A DNA stretch of 64,000 nt, taken from positions 558,001 to 622,000 of the forward strand of contig OY756142.1 in the NCBI GenBank assembly GCA_963576785.1, written 5' to 3'. Below are positions 12,097-24,111 of this stretch, piece after piece. Numbering within the stretch: the stretch's first letter is position 1; each line of letters begins with the position of its first letter. The stretch comes from Chlorophyllum brunneum. Taxonomy: Eukaryota > Basidiomycota > Agaricomycetes > Agaricales > Agaricaceae. Below the pieces are notes generated by a model. That model was not told where the DNA came from. It saw only the letters and a program-made list of their open reading frames with translations, and did no database searches. A program made the position numbers and the translations under genes.

Positions 12097-13731
12097 CTAG
12101 AGGATAGTAGTATCCTGAACGTGATTCAACGACTAGACGTATAGAGCTGATGGCTATTATCATTGTCCATTGTAAAGGCATCGCATAGCTCTCCGCCTAT
12201 GACGGTAGCTTGTGAATACATAGGTCTGTGTTATTCAAAACCGGAGACGTTCTGGAGTGCATGTCCCATTTATGCATGTGTCTTTATGCCTATCAGGGCT
12301 AGTTGTCCATCGACCGCAGCCTTGCTTTATCTACTGAATTCAAGTGTTGCGATGCATTTGATTTCGCTCATCATTCTTAACATCAACATCACCCAAGTAC
12401 ATAAGGTTGATGATGAAGCTCGTGATTCCAAATGGCGTAATGTCATTATGGGTGTTTGTGTGTGTGATCAATAATGGTTGTGAGCCTTATGTTAGGGTTT
12501 GTTCCTTAATCCAGTGCAGCAGATGTCTATCGGATGCCCTGTTTGCTGTTATCCATTTCTTCGTGTAACAGTTTTCCTTCAAGAGAATACGAAACGTCAA
12601 AACAAAACCAAGTTTAGATTTCGGGCTCTGTGATCATGTTCATGGTCGAGAAGGGGTTAGCCCAATCCGACAACAATGGAGCCAAGCAGTGCAAACGGTA
12701 CTTGGCTGACCATCGTATCGAGCAGCGCTCACACAATACGGTAGATCAGTTGATCGTGGATCAGGCGCTCTGAGGTGGTATGACGAGTGATAATAGATGT
12801 TGTTCCGTCCGAAACTTGTCGCGAATAAGCATTTGATGGAGATAAGGACGAACATAACCGCGACCGCAAACCTGACATGGCACTAGTACTACAATTCATC
12901 CAAACCTTCAAGTAAGCTCGAGGGTCATGGCATCACCATGCCTATGATAGTGCCATTAGGTTGCAAACGTCTGTACGGTTCTGGAATTGAAAATGAAACC
13001 ATGATCATGGTCCCCAGTTAGGGGACTCCTCTCCAAAAGCAAGTCTATGCAAGTGGAAGTGATGCCTATATGGTGTAACCTACAGAAAGAAGCGTTCCCG
13101 TTGCTTCGGCAGAGGCGACAATCGGTGAGGCCAGGCCTCAGCACTCAGCACTCAACGTCGAAGTTCAATTGTTTCCACAATGCCAATCTCCCTTTTCTGG
13201 ATGTACAAGCACATGCTCGTTGTATCTAAGTATGTCTTTTCTCGGAAAGTAAGTTGGAAGCACCTTCAAGCGAAAAAACTACTCGCTTCGGAGTCGCAGA
13301 ACTGGCTTTGTTAGTCTTCTTGAGTTTAACGGCGTTGGACTGAGCCGGGGAACTCCAAACTCAGAGGGCGAGGGCTATTTTATCTTTAGACCCAAACTTG
13401 AGCACAGAGAGTCAATCATCTGAAGGGGTTTTGGCGATTATGTGGCGTATCTCTACTGATCAGTGGGCTATTCTCGTTTGAGACCGCCCCGACTTCGGCG
13501 CACTTGTGTGCACTCGTGAATGATGTCGATGTGTATACCAGGGAATTTGGATTTGTGGCACGGGTCTTATGACACAACGGCACACACACATCCGTGATGT
13601 TGTATCACCGATCCGTTAATATTACATCTGTATGCTGAGAAAATCGAAGTTTCTTGTCAACCGTCAGGCCACCACCCTCCCCCAGGGTCTAGGCTCTTGT
13701 GGGTTAATTGGTGGGTACCTGGAATTACACA
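12097..13731. other. Gene-poor stretch, no supported gene
   Basis: Only short frames on both strands, with no recognisable domain and no obvious transposon end, long terminal repeat or tandem array. It is one of the two longest gene-free stretches in the window. Confidence 0.4.
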
Positions 13732-14001
13732 ATGGCCTCACCAACATATCGCGCTTCACCTGCATATCAGCGTTCAGTGATGCCGTTGAAGCCTCGAGGC
13801 ATTAGCACAACGATCGTCTCGCAGCATGACCAAACCCCCTCAACCCAGAAAGCATATACCTCCGAACTTGTTTATGCCATAGAGTCTAGTGTGAAGGCTC
13901 CACCTGTATCAACGATTGAATACGACCACCAAGTCGATGCCAAAGACACGGGACAAGTCGGACCCCATCCAGATGTAACTATATCCATTGTCACAATATA
14001 A
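13732..14001 (+). CDS. Possible small unknown protein
   Basis: An uninterrupted frame of 89 codons from an ATG at 13732 (MASPTYRASPAYQRSVMPLK), ending at 14001 in DVTISIVTI. The composition is S/T/P-rich and protein-like, but there is no domain and no neighbour context. It could be chance or the remains of a gene. Confidence 0.25.
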   Translation: MASPTYRASPAYQRSVMPLKPRGISTTIVSQHDQTPSTQKAYTSELVYAIESSVKAPPVSTIEYDHQVDAKDTGQVGPHPDVTISIVTI

Positions 14002-15664
14002 CTACAAAGGTCAACTGAGGTCAATCCCACATTCCAAATGCGTAGTTGAGAGCCTGATGTCAGGGAATCCGAACCGACAGATAGGATCAAGTGACACAAA
14101 TCCTATTTCCATTTCCGGACACAAATCTGACCCAAAAACAAAACTTAGGAGGCGGGATTTTTGTATAGACTTACGGGGCTTGGGTATTTTTAATCCGGGT
14201 GACGGGTAGTGTTTTTTTTAAAAAACGTTTTGGATTATCTCGACTTGCACTTCTCCAGTTATTCGGTAGAGTGACATTAACTTGTGGGATTTGGTTTGGC
14301 GCTGACTGTAGTCGATGACGAGATCATTCTCACAACTATTGGGAGGTCGCTGTACTTGGCTATTCTGTCGTGTATTCTGCTCATACATATATCGAGCTTC
14401 TGTATGGCATTAATATCTGCGCCATGCAACTCGGTGTGGACATCCATACGCGGACGTTTCGAAGCATCGGTTTGGCTGTCAAAATTCATGGTGTTGGTAT
14501 ATACGTGTCGACGGCGTATCACATATGAACCGAACAGCAATACAGTTTCGCGGGATGAATGAAGGCTAGAACCAACAAACAACAATTGATTTATCAGCGA
14601 GCGGGGTGCCATTATGTATTCTGGTGGGTGAGAGTTGTTTCATAGTTCTAGTGGTATGTAAAAAAGTCCACAAGATGATTACCTACAGAGTGACGTGGGG
14701 GCGTAGGAGCTATTTTTTGGGGTGATGAAGCGCGTGGTGAACGGCGGAGTAGGTAAGGTAAAGCAGAGGAGTACGCATGCAATGTGTACATGTACATATG
14801 GCAGCATATGCACCGGTAGGAGTAATAGGGGGCTGGAATATTAGAAAGAGAGTCACAAAGTAAGGGAGAGTGGGAAAGCGCCAAGATAGCAAGAAGTGTT
14901 CATGAGACGTCGGAAGGGGTGGGGCGATGTCGAAAGAACGGACACTGTCACAGTTCGACAATCCAAGGGAAAAATCGAAAGAAGCAAAAGAACGCTGAAT
15001 GTGAAAAAGGAAGCAGTAAAATGAGATTTTGGGAGCACAAGGAAATCTGTATGGAAGCACTCACTCAAACGTACAAAAAAGTAGAGGAAGAAGTGGAGGG
15101 GGAGAGGAAAGAAGAATTCGATATTTGAAAATAGGTAAGTAGGGACAAAGAATCAGATGCAACGGTTATTAGGAATTTTGGGAGAAAAACAACGAAAAGA
15201 CACATCAAAGAGTATTACGACACGGAGATAGACCACAAGAAGAGAACATCATACGTAAATACCGAGAAAGCCGAATTTAAGAAAGGACAAAAATAATTAC
15301 TCTGCGAGCCGCGTGGTTCGTGCTTTTCGACGAACATCTATTTTGTTTCTGATAAGTGTGTGATCAAAGCAAGTCATTTGGCCGTCACAATTTATCACAG
15401 CGAAGGGGAGACACAGGGGCTGTGGGGGGGATTCCTGAGTATCTGAGCCTCCGACTCGGCCCAACCAATACCCCAACATCACATCTCCATGGAAGTAAAA
15501 ATAGACAACACCGAACCCGGGATCCGAACTGACGCCCAATTCGTCAAGGTTCGAAGGAAAGAGAGAAAGATCATACATAGACACCCGAATCTTGTCATTC
15601 GGCCCACCTGGAGTACTTTCCGACTCATCCGAAGGTACGCATTCCGGAGGACCCCAAAAAGGGT
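14002..15664. other. Gene-poor stretch downstream of the INO80F-like gene
   Basis: A minus-strand frame from an ATG at 14612 to 14277 (110 codons, including MNFDSQTDASKRPRMDVHTE) is weakly protein-like but matches nothing I know. The 15.3-15.66 kb part is probably the 3' UTR of the INO80F-like gene. Purine-rich, low-complexity sequence occupies about 14.95-15.3 kb. Confidence 0.35.
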
Positions 15665-17795
15665 TTACGAGGCGGACATCCGGTTATCTTGCTGGTCTTG
15701 TGTTCCACCTGCAGTAGCCGCTGGTGGAGGTGGTACCGATGCTTCGCGATTATCAACGTTCCGGTGGTGAAGTTCACGTTGATAGCGTTTTGATGAACCC
15801 CTATCTCTGTCCCTATCCCTATCCCTACTATCTTCGGCTTGCAACATTCCGCCACCACCTCCCGCACTACCCGAAAAGCCTGGTGCTGGAGTATTGTGCC
15901 GGGAACCCGTTTCACGTCCGTCTCCTCCTCCAGCGGCATCTTTTTCACTGTCTACTTCCATCTCCATTTCGTTCCTACTGCGTTTCCTGGAAGTTTCTAT
16001 CCGAGTCGGTGAATGTGCTCTATCAGAAGCGGTAGGGTGGGAGTCGCGATGTCCAGATCCTGGGGGAGGAGGCGCGGAAGGATAATTATTCCCGCCGCCG
16101 CCACTATTTTGAACAGCGCCATTCCCGCCGGTTCCCGTAGGAGTAGAATTGCCACCAATAGTGGCGGTAGCAGAGGATGGAGGAGCATCACGGGATTGGG
16201 ATCTGACATCGTCACGCCCAACAAACTCCACGTCCTCGTTATTGTTAGATTGACTGACGGGTCGAAGCCTGTAGGAAGGCCTACTGCGATCTTGCTGTTC
16301 ATAGAACTGCGTCCGTGAATCAGGCCGCGAAGGTCCTTCCACGCCAATCCCGGACCCCGAGCCTGAGTCGGAGCGGGAGGTATTGACAGATGGGTATGGA
16401 TTACCTTCATGATAATAGACGTGTCCGTCTCTCGGTCGGGAAGCTGAACCTTGGCTTTGGTGAGTATGTGAGTGGTCTGGATATTCCGAGGGAGGTGGTG
16501 GACGACGGTGAGTCGTGTAAGGCGAGTGCATATTTGGGTCCCGGCCGCCGCTTTCGCGTCCTCTAGGGTCGCGTTCCCAATCTCCGCGACTGTCTCGGCC
16601 TTTTTCCCTGTCCAGGTCGTACTGACGAGGAATAGGATCCTCGCGATTGATGTACGTACCAGGGCCTAATCGCTGATGAGAATGAATCCTGGTAGAAGTT
16701 GTACGTGTGTCAGAAGAGTGTAAGTGAGGGGATGGCTGGGACGGGTGTCTCGAGTGTTGCAGGTGTGGTTCATTATGCGAGGGAGGGTACTCATTCCCTT
16801 CTACTCGCCTCGGAGGAGGTCGATCTCGATCCGAGTGTGGTGGTGGACTATGAAGAACGCGTTGCACCGGCGGTAAAGGGTCAGGGTATTGCTGACCAGA
16901 AATTCCAGGGTAGTTTTGTGCAGGAGGGCGGGACGACTGAGATCTACCCCGGTCATGGGAAGACGTTGAATTAGTGTGAGCGTGATGGATTGGGGGACTG
17001 CCAGGCTGGGGAAGTGAGTGACTTCGTCCCGCACTGTCGTACTGTCCGACGGGTGGTAAATGAGGCAGCGGCGGAAGGTGGCGTGAAGCATCATGGGCGG
17101 CCGTGTTGTGTCTAGGAGACTGGACAGAAGACATATGGGGGGAAGGAACGAGACTGCTACCCAAAGGTGGGGGCTCCATTGGAGGAACGGGACGGTTGGG
17201 ATCTGAACCCGGAGGTCTAGAATTACTATGTTGACGAAGGTACTCGACAGGGGGAGGCTCTGCGTCCATGGGGATTGGGCGATCTCTTACATCCCTGGCC
17301 TGGTGGGAACCCGAATATGAACGGGAGGATTGTTGGTGGGGGGGCAAAGGAGGGGCTGAGGGAGCTTGGTTGAGGGGGTGACGATCGTGGGGGTCTGCCG
17401 AAGGTGAAGCAGTGGCGAGACGTTCATACAGAATACTATTGACAGGTGAGGAAACTGTAAAGAAAAAAAGAGAAAAGAGCTAAACGCACGCGCGCTCAAG
17501 CTTCATCCGCTGGAGACTCCGCTTAGCCTGGAGGATTTTGAAATGGAGTTTGTCGTTTTCCTGAGGTAGATGTGAGTGAGAAAAGACGAAAAAGGAGCAG
17601 CGGACTGACTCCTTCGATCTCTTTGACTTTTCGTTTGAGGTCTTTGTACTTTGAGTGATACTTGACATCTTCGGCGCCTGCAGCGATGCCGATGGAATGG
17701 GTGGGGCGTGAGCGCCTTGCAGAGGGCGCAGAAGGGGTGTGCTGGGTGTTGTGCGTGGCAGAGTGGGAGGGTCCGGGCGAGGGATGGCGGGACAT
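15665..17795 (-). CDS. INO80 complex subunit F-like protein with long disordered tail
   Basis: Three exons. Exon 1 (from ATG 17795, MSRHPSPGPSHSATHNTQ) ends in YHSKYKDLKRKVKEIEG. A short exon at about 17491-17557 gives ENDKLHFKILQAKRSLQRMK and LERA. The last exon starts ILYERLATASPSADP near 17430 and runs to 15665. The joined segment (YKDLKRKVKEIE, ENDKLHFKILQAKRS, QRMKLERAILYERL) is a predicted coiled-coil helical module that I associate with the INO80F/TFPT domain of the INO80 chromatin remodeller; this rests on pattern memory, not a search. The remaining 560 residues are disordered and rich in P, S, H, R, D and G, with a DRDRDRDRG run and a bipartite basic patch (RKRSRN). The expected site of action is the nucleus. 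The gene is divergent from NDUFA13. Confidence 0.75.
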
Positions 17796-18322
17796 GATGA
17801 GACTGAAGAGACAGCTGGCAGGCGTTGTTGGAGTCTATCGGCTGTTGTATTTCTCGCAGGTAAACACCTTGTCAATATCCTTGCCCCAATTAGGCAACTC
17901 GTCTTCAGGGCCATCCACAGCTCAGCACATATCCCGCCTCGCAGCTGTAAAACGCACCCGTTCCCCCTCCGCCTCGAGGAAACACCCTCGCCAGCCTCCT
18001 GCCACCCAGCCCGAGCCACCACCGCCCTTCCATCTCCCCTGTCGCTTTTCAACCCGGCGCTTCTCCGTTGCGACACTTCCGTTTTCCCACGATGCAGACC
18101 ACGTGACTGCGTCGTAGCTGCTCGTCGCCGCCAACACCCTTCCACTCGTTCCTCTTTCACCCGTTTCCTGTTCCGCCGCCATTCATCAGTGCGTTTATTG
18201 ACTGCTAAATCACATTCATGCCTCATTTTGCGCGTTTCACCAGTGTCGGCACCGTACAGACAGTGCGCAACATTGCCTCTTCTTGACACACAAAAATGTC
18301 CTAACCTGCGGTGCGCAGAGAT
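17796..18322. promoter_or_regulatory. Divergent promoter, INO80F-like / NDUFA13
   Basis: A 527-bp interval between two start codons, with a TCACGTG box read on the minus strand (CCACGTGA, 18099-18106). Long frames that cross it on both strands have arginine- and proline-biased content, no family features, and overlap the promoter; they are treated as chance. Confidence 0.45.
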
Positions 18323-19017
18323 ATGCCCCCTCCTGGGGGATTCGAGGCTGTGAAATACAAACGTAATCTACCCTTCCGGGGGCCTGGGGGTCTCGCCATC
18401 CTCGGCGGTGTCACGGCGATATGTGCCTATGGCTTCTACCGAGTAGGAAAAGGCAATCTCGAGAAAAGGTAAACTTTTTGTCCAAAATACACTTATGGCC
18501 AAAAGGTTCCCAGGTCAGCTGGATGTGGAACGTGTCATGTTGTGCCCCGCTCGTCGCTAAACGTGGCTTGGCTTGGATCCGGCCGCAGTTCTCCTGGGCA
18601 TCTTATCGTGACTCGCTCTTCGGGCCGCTCTTTTGGGAATTTGAGCTGACTTGGGTCATTTTATTCCATGTTTCTATTGCAGGGAACTACAGCGTGAAAA
18701 GGCTTGGTCGAGGATACACCTCGTCCCTCTCCTGCTGGCGGAGGGCGATCGTGATGCGTACCGCCGTGAACAGGCGGCGCTTGCGAGAGAGCGGGAAGTC
18801 ATGAAGGATGTCCCTGGATGGGAGGTGCGTGCGCATTGTCAGAGATCCCATGACGAGATGCTCATGCCTGCGTAATGTTATTATTATCTGCGAACACCGC
18901 GATCTTCTCTCCGCATTAATCTTCCATCCTATCGTGACTGCGATCTCTCGGAAGCAGGCAGGAAAGAGTGTGTATAACAGCACGAGATATCGTTCACCGG
19001 AAATTGTTATCCTGTGA
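18323..19017 (+). CDS. NDUFA13: NADH:ubiquinone oxidoreductase GRIM-19 / B16.6 subunit, complex I
   Basis: This accessory inner-membrane subunit is needed for complex I assembly. Three exons: 18323-18468 (MPPPGGFEAVKYKRNLPFRG, then GPGGLAILGGVTAICAYGFY, then RVGKGNLEK), 18683-18834 (RELQREKAWSRIHLVPLLLA, then DRDAYRREQ, then VMKDVPGWE) and 18958-19017 (AGKSVYNSTRYRSPEIVIL). The single N-terminal transmembrane segment, the downstream coiled coil with ExxWSRIxLxPLLxAExDR and the VPGWxxGxSVY end are all family hallmarks. The length of about 115 residues is normal for fungi. The intron between exons 1 and 2 is unusually long here (214 nt). Confidence 0.95.
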
Positions 19018-19515
19018 TGGTAGATTACTCATGTAGAGTACCAGAGCTCGTAACAAAGAGATCCGCGACTCGGGGTCACTCCTGCCTTTTTGGGACACTG
19101 TTTAGCGCCCGCTGGGATTCCCTTGGCGGGTATCCAGGGAACCCCAAGGTTGACGCGAGATTTTGGTGTGCCAGTGGACTCGATTGCTGCAGTTCTCTTC
19201 CATCTCCATCACCCACTACGGCACTCACACACCCTGCTCCCGATCCCGCAGACTCGACCGATTATCGGGCTACTGGGGTGTGGAACGTACAGAGCGCGGG
19301 ACGGGCGAAAATAGCGTGCTGGAAAAGGAAAAAACCTGTGACTCAAGGCTCAGAGAACACAAAGGGGGTTCACGCTTCTAATGATTGCCATTCTGGCCAC
19401 CCGAATCCCTTTTAAACCCAAGCCGCGCCTGCCCATATCCTTTGCTCGCCTCTCCCGTCATTCACCATCTCTTCCGCCTTCCCCTCGCCCCTCCCAGCCC
19501 TCTTCCCACAGACCC
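19018..19515. other. Intergenic and 5' region of the HMG-box gene
   Basis: No supported gene. An in-frame ATG at 19381 could add 45 residues to the HMG protein. The extension is proline- and serine-rich, so the true start is undecided. Confidence 0.4.
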
Positions 19516-21445
19516 ATGTCCCCCGCCGCCGTCTCAAGACGCCCCTTCTCCCCAGAATCCATCCAGTCGGACCTCGCCATGAAGGACACTACCCCATTCC
19601 TCAACTTTGACGACTCTCGCACCTACTCTGAATCAGATCAGATGATCTTTGGTCCTCTCGACTTTGAGGATGTCAATGGACTCCATTCCAGCCCGATCCC
19701 CTACCAATGGGATTCTTTCGACGTCGACAACGACGTAAAGCCCCACCTGAGCTTCTCTGCGTTATCATCCATCCCCACTACCGATTACGCCCAGGCTCAG
19801 CTATCGCCTACAGGCAGCTACTACGACTCTGTAGGTCTACCGTATACCTCGGAGGACCTTGCAAGTTCTCCCACTAATGACACCACCCCTTATCTTGCCG
19901 GCTGGCTAAATGATCCCGAGATCACCGCCTTGCCCACATCCTCTTCACCAATCAATATCCCTTCATCGCTTGACGGTCACCAGTCAACATCCTTCATCCC
20001 TTTTGCCGACCACTCTCACTTCCCTTCCGATGCTACTTTCTCTCCATTGTCATCTGGCGAGATGGCCCTCAACCAGCCCCCACGGTCCATCTCCCCGTCC
20101 CCCTCCTTTGACGACCCCCGTCCTCCACGGCAGAGGGTCTTGTCCATCAATCCGACCGCAACGTCTGTCCATACTCCTGCCTGGGCGACTCATCTCTGGG
20201 ATTCCCCCAGCACCCTTCGTTCTCCCACATTAGCCCGTCCCTCCGTCCGGCATTCCCCATTCACTGAGACGACTCTGCGCCCACGCATTCCCCTGAGAAG
20301 AGGTTCTGTCTCTTCTAATCAGATCTTCCAATCATCCAGTGCACCAGCTTTCAGTGAGCCTCGGGCTCCGAGCATGACTCGATCTTACAGCCGACGGGCC
20401 GACTCAATTGGTATCAACGAGGACCGCGACGCTACTTTGCGACGCAAGAGGAAGCCCGAAGACACGCTTCCCTCTGAGAAAGGAAACGACGCTCGTAAGT
20501 TGTCCGCAGCTTACTAAATGAACATAGATCGTTTACAGAGATTTGTCATTGTTGCAGCTCTCAAGTCTGTATTGAAGCCGCCCAAATTGGCACCTTCCGC
20601 TTGGCAGCTCTACTTTACGGATTGGATCCAACGGCAACAGGCCTCGGGCACCCGAAAGCTTAATGTTGCCCAAGCCGCGAAAGAAGCAGGTCAAGAATAC
20701 GCCTCTCTCAGCCCGGAAGAGAAGGAAGTGAGTAGTCAATGACGTCAGGCCTTTGCTCATTTCTCACCTCCATTATTCTTATTAGCCCTATAAACGGCGC
20801 TCGCAGGCCGCGAAGGAGGCAAGGGAGCGGGAACTTAATGCCTACATGCGTACGCTTACTCCCGAGGATATCAAACGTGAGAACGCATACCGTGCGGCGC
20901 AGCGGAAGGCTGGAAAGTCTCGGAAGAGCAACATCAAAGACCCCAACGCCCCGAAGAAGCCTCTCAGTGCTTACTTCATGTTCTTGCAGCGGATCCGCGC
21001 CAACCCCAGATTGGTTCACGAGATATTTGGGGATGAGACCGAGACGACCAAACAAAGCGTCTTGGCCGCGGCAAAGTGGCGATCCATGACTGACGCCGAG
21101 AGACAGGTATGTGGTCTGCTTTGCTTCTGTTTAGTTTTGTATGCGGTGGCTGACAAGCTGTTTTTCTCTTTTCATCTATTCCCTTGCACGCCCCTCTATG
21201 CTTCTTTTGCTCATTGTTCCCCTATTTTGTGCCTCTAGCCATTTTTGGCACAGGCTGAGCAAGAGAAAATGGAGTACGAAGCTGCGAGGAGAATTTATGA
21301 GGAAGGTACCCCTGCCTACGGCACGAGTATCAATTTTAGTATCCTGCCAAACAGCCCTGCTTTCGCGACTATCAAGATGGAGTCGTCCGAGAGCGAGAGT
21401 GAGGGTTTCAGCACCGATGAGGGTGACCGGCCTGTCCGCTCATGA
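19516..21445 (+). CDS. Protein with two tandem HMG boxes
   Basis: A DNA-bending HMG-box protein of about 590 residues. Four exons: 19516-20494, 20558-20727, 20786-21106 and 21239-21445, joined in frame at GT/AG sites. The first 330 residues are S/T/P-rich and disordered (MSPAAVSRRPFSPESIQSDL). Box A spans exons 2 and 3 (KPPKLAPSAWQLYFTDWIQR, then LNVAQAAKEAGQEYASLSPE, then PYKRRSQ). Box B is more typical (DPNAPKKPLSAYFMFLQRIR, then FGDETETTKQSVLAAAKWRS, then QPFLAQAEQEKMEYEAARRI). The acidic tail is ESSESESEGFSTDEGD. Two boxes with a short linker recall Abf2/TFAM, but the long N-terminal region and the lack of a clear mitochondrial presequence make a nuclear factor as likely. The start at 19516 is chosen over 19381 on composition. 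Confidence 0.88.
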
Positions 21446-22756
21446 ACATCCTCCGCTCCTTTTTTTCCCATGCCCACCTCGGCATTCTTTTCCTTATACC
21501 TGTCTTTTTTGCCTGATGATACGACGAAATGCTTCACGACCGTCACGTTTTTCTGATTTTGTTTCGTGCTATCGCTCTTGTTGCTCGTGGAAGCGCTGAT
21601 AGCTTCCCACTCTCTGTCTTACTGGGGTTTTTTTCCCTTCACGACGCTTTTGTCGAACATGCCAATTGCATGATACCACTCTCCCCTTTGCCCAGTCCTT
21701 TGACTTTGGGCCTTCGGTTTTTCGATTCTGGAATTCTATTTCCGCTTTCGCGTCGTCGCCTTGTGATAGCCCTTACCCTTCCTTTCCCACCTCTCTCTCT
21801 CTTTGCATTCGAGTTTCTTTTCCGATATTTTGGCCAAAGCGGCATCATCATCACAGTGAACGTTGGTGGCTCGATTTGTATCTATGTCGTGTATTTCTAG
21901 TATTGTACGATCCTGTCTTCTCACCGAGTTATCTATGTCGCGAATAAATGGGTCGCGGCTGATGGTGACCAGTAGTAATATACCTTTCCCTGCTCACCAC
22001 GTATTACGATATGATTTTTCGATCCTCTCTTTTCCATATGATATCATCAGATTCGTTTTCGTACACGTATATACACGTATATGCGGCTTATCGGTAGTCG
22101 TTTCGTTAATTGTGGATTCGGAATCTGGACTTTTGATGGATCCTTGGACCTTTCTTTTGTGTAATATCAATGTATGTAGTAGTACCTATTCGTTCCTTGT
22201 TGTAGTGTAGCCTTGTCTTATATATTTTGGACCTTGTAATTCGTGTTTTCGGTTCCTGTTCCTTCGGGTTGAGATAACAACTACTCATATCAACCGTCAT
22301 CCACATCTACCGGCTAACCGTTTCGATGGTCGTGTGCCTTGGTCATGGGATCTGACATGGATAACCTTTTATGTCATGTCCATCAACTGAGTGACGAACA
22401 CGACCACACGTATTTCATTTCTTTGGTGTTAAAAATGGGTAAGGGAGTGTCAAATGAATTAGGGCTGATATGTCATGTTGTCTATGACAGCATGCCTGAC
22501 CAAGGCCGTTTATATTTTTCGGCGGACATGTGTCTGTGAGGATGAGGTTTTAGAGCTCATGTGAACGATGATAGAGTCAGGGGGGATGTTAATCCATCAT
22601 AATGATCAGTACGTGTGTAATTACTATTACTGCGCATAATCACAACACGTATCGGATATATCGATAGAACAGCCTGTTAAGAGTCCGATAGATGTGTAGA
22701 TCTTATCGTGCATGCGTACATGGGGGATCTCACAACGAGCTTCTATATTCTTGGCG
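21446..22756. other. 1.3-kb interval between convergent genes
   Basis: Between the stops of the HMG-box and GNAT genes. It is pyrimidine-rich near the HMG stop, with a short repeated ACACGTATAT near 22064-22081. No open frame with recognisable content. It probably holds two 3' UTRs. Confidence 0.4.
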
Positions 22757-24111
22757 CTAAATGGCATCGGAACTGGGCTTAAGCTGAGTCAAGTCAGGGA
22801 TTGGGATGCGGAGAATCATCTTTTGATGGGGATCTCCGTCTTCGATGAATTCGCTGCCCTGAATGACGCAGGTGGAAGGATAGAAGCGAGTGATGGATGG
22901 GGTGTGTGGGGGGGATGCGATCGGGAATCGTGATGCGAGGGGTTGCCAGCGTGATAATGAGTTTGTGGGTCCAGAAATAAGAAGGGATGTGATTCGTCAG
23001 TTTCTAAGTTTTTAAATTGGAGTTGAGTAGGAAACGTGGGGTTTGGAGGTTTAGGATCTGTGTCCTTGAGAACCGGGAACACGTATTTGTGCCCTTGCTT
23101 GGGTTGGGGAAGAGTGGTAAAAGGAAAGAAGCTGTATTTACCTCTGGGATGTAGCCAAACCTGCAATGTTGGTAATGGTTAGTTACGAGAAGGCGACGTG
23201 CTTAACGGCAGAGCAAGCGAGAGGGTATGGGAGGTTGAGAAAGGAAAAGGAAACCTGCCTCGAGGCAGGTCTGATTTAGATTCCTCTTAGGAATCTCAGT
23301 GATGCCACGCGTGAAGCCATTGAAAACTCAATTCGTTCAAGGTAGCTTATGTTGCCTCGTGGACTTTGCGTACGATTCGGACATTGCGGCGTCCAGGTAC
23401 GAGATAAGGTGATCGGGAACCAAAAAAAAAATAGAGATTTAGAGATGGCTCACTTAGAGTAGAATCCCTTTGCATAAATTTGGGAGTGGCAAACTATTTT
23501 GACCGTGTTAGCTAATCGACGCTGTGGGGTTGGTTGGCTTTGGTCGTTAGCGATGAGGACTGGATTGGAGTTGGGGTCAGATCGGCCGATTTTGTTGTCG
23601 TTGTTGGACTGCGCGGCAGAGGAGGGTGGAGAAATTGGAGGGGTTGCAGGTGTTTTGGCGTCGGTTTCTGCCCATTTGTGCAGCGCCTCAACGAGTTTAC
23701 GACCGAATCCATACTTTCGGTATTCCTTGAGAATAGCAAGCCGTGTGAGTTTGTAGGTGTCTGTAGTTCCGGGCACCAGATAACCCCGGATTGTACCAAT
23801 AGGCTGGAGGGAGGGAGTGAGGCGGAGGAGAATATGCGTCGAGATATCCTCTTTACTAGAGATAGATGATAGTATCAGAATGGATTCTGTGAGGAGGAGA
23901 GTATAGGAAGTACTAGCTCGTCGAATTCAAATTCCAATGGGAATTTCTGTTCGTGGTGGAATACATTCACCCTCTGCTGGCTGGTTAGCTCCCAAGTCGG
24001 GTGGAGTAAACCTGGGCTCACCACATCGAAACATTGTTGCCGCTCGTCCTTTGAACTGGCCATGATGATTTCGTGGGATGGTATTTCTATTTTCCCGGAG
24101 CTGTCAGCCAT
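22757..24111 (-). CDS. GNAT-family N-acetyltransferase
   Basis: This enzyme transfers an acetyl group from acetyl-CoA to an unknown amine or protein. Exons from ATG 24111: MADSSGKIEIPSHEIIMASS, then KDERQQCFDV|RVNVFHHEQKFPLEFEFDEL|DISTHILLRL, then PIGTIRGYLVPG, then YKLTRLAILKEYRKYGFGRK (the acetyl-CoA binding R/Q-x-x-G-x-G/A loop appears as RKYGFGRK), then a disordered insert, then VKIVCHSQIYAKGFYSK. A 19-nt micro-exon (23142-23160) supplies FGYIPE. The final exon gives GSEFIEDGDPHQKMILRIPI and ends in SSDAI at 22757. The last two introns are 292 and 283 nt, several times the local norm. The family consensus FYxKFGYxPEGxEFxEDGxPHQKM is restored only by this splicing, which supports it strongly. 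The insert rich in T, P, S and N after LHKWAETDA is an oddity. Confidence 0.88.

Noticed and set aside
15297..15584. 95-codon minus-strand frame downstream of the INO80F-like gene
   Set aside because: Probably 3' UTR; no family features.
17480..18353. Long overlapping frames on both strands (269 codons minus, 204 codons plus) between the INO80F-like and NDUFA13 genes
   Set aside because: Arginine/proline-biased, no family features, they overlap known exons and the divergent promoter; typical chance frames in GC-rich sequence.
22064..22081. Short repeated ACACGTATAT
   Set aside because: Only two copies in AT-rich spacer; not distinguishable from chance.
22816..23166. 116-codon minus-strand frame near the GNAT 3' end
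   Set aside because: Covers the last GNAT intron in a frame different from the flanking exons; the conserved GNAT end is in another frame.
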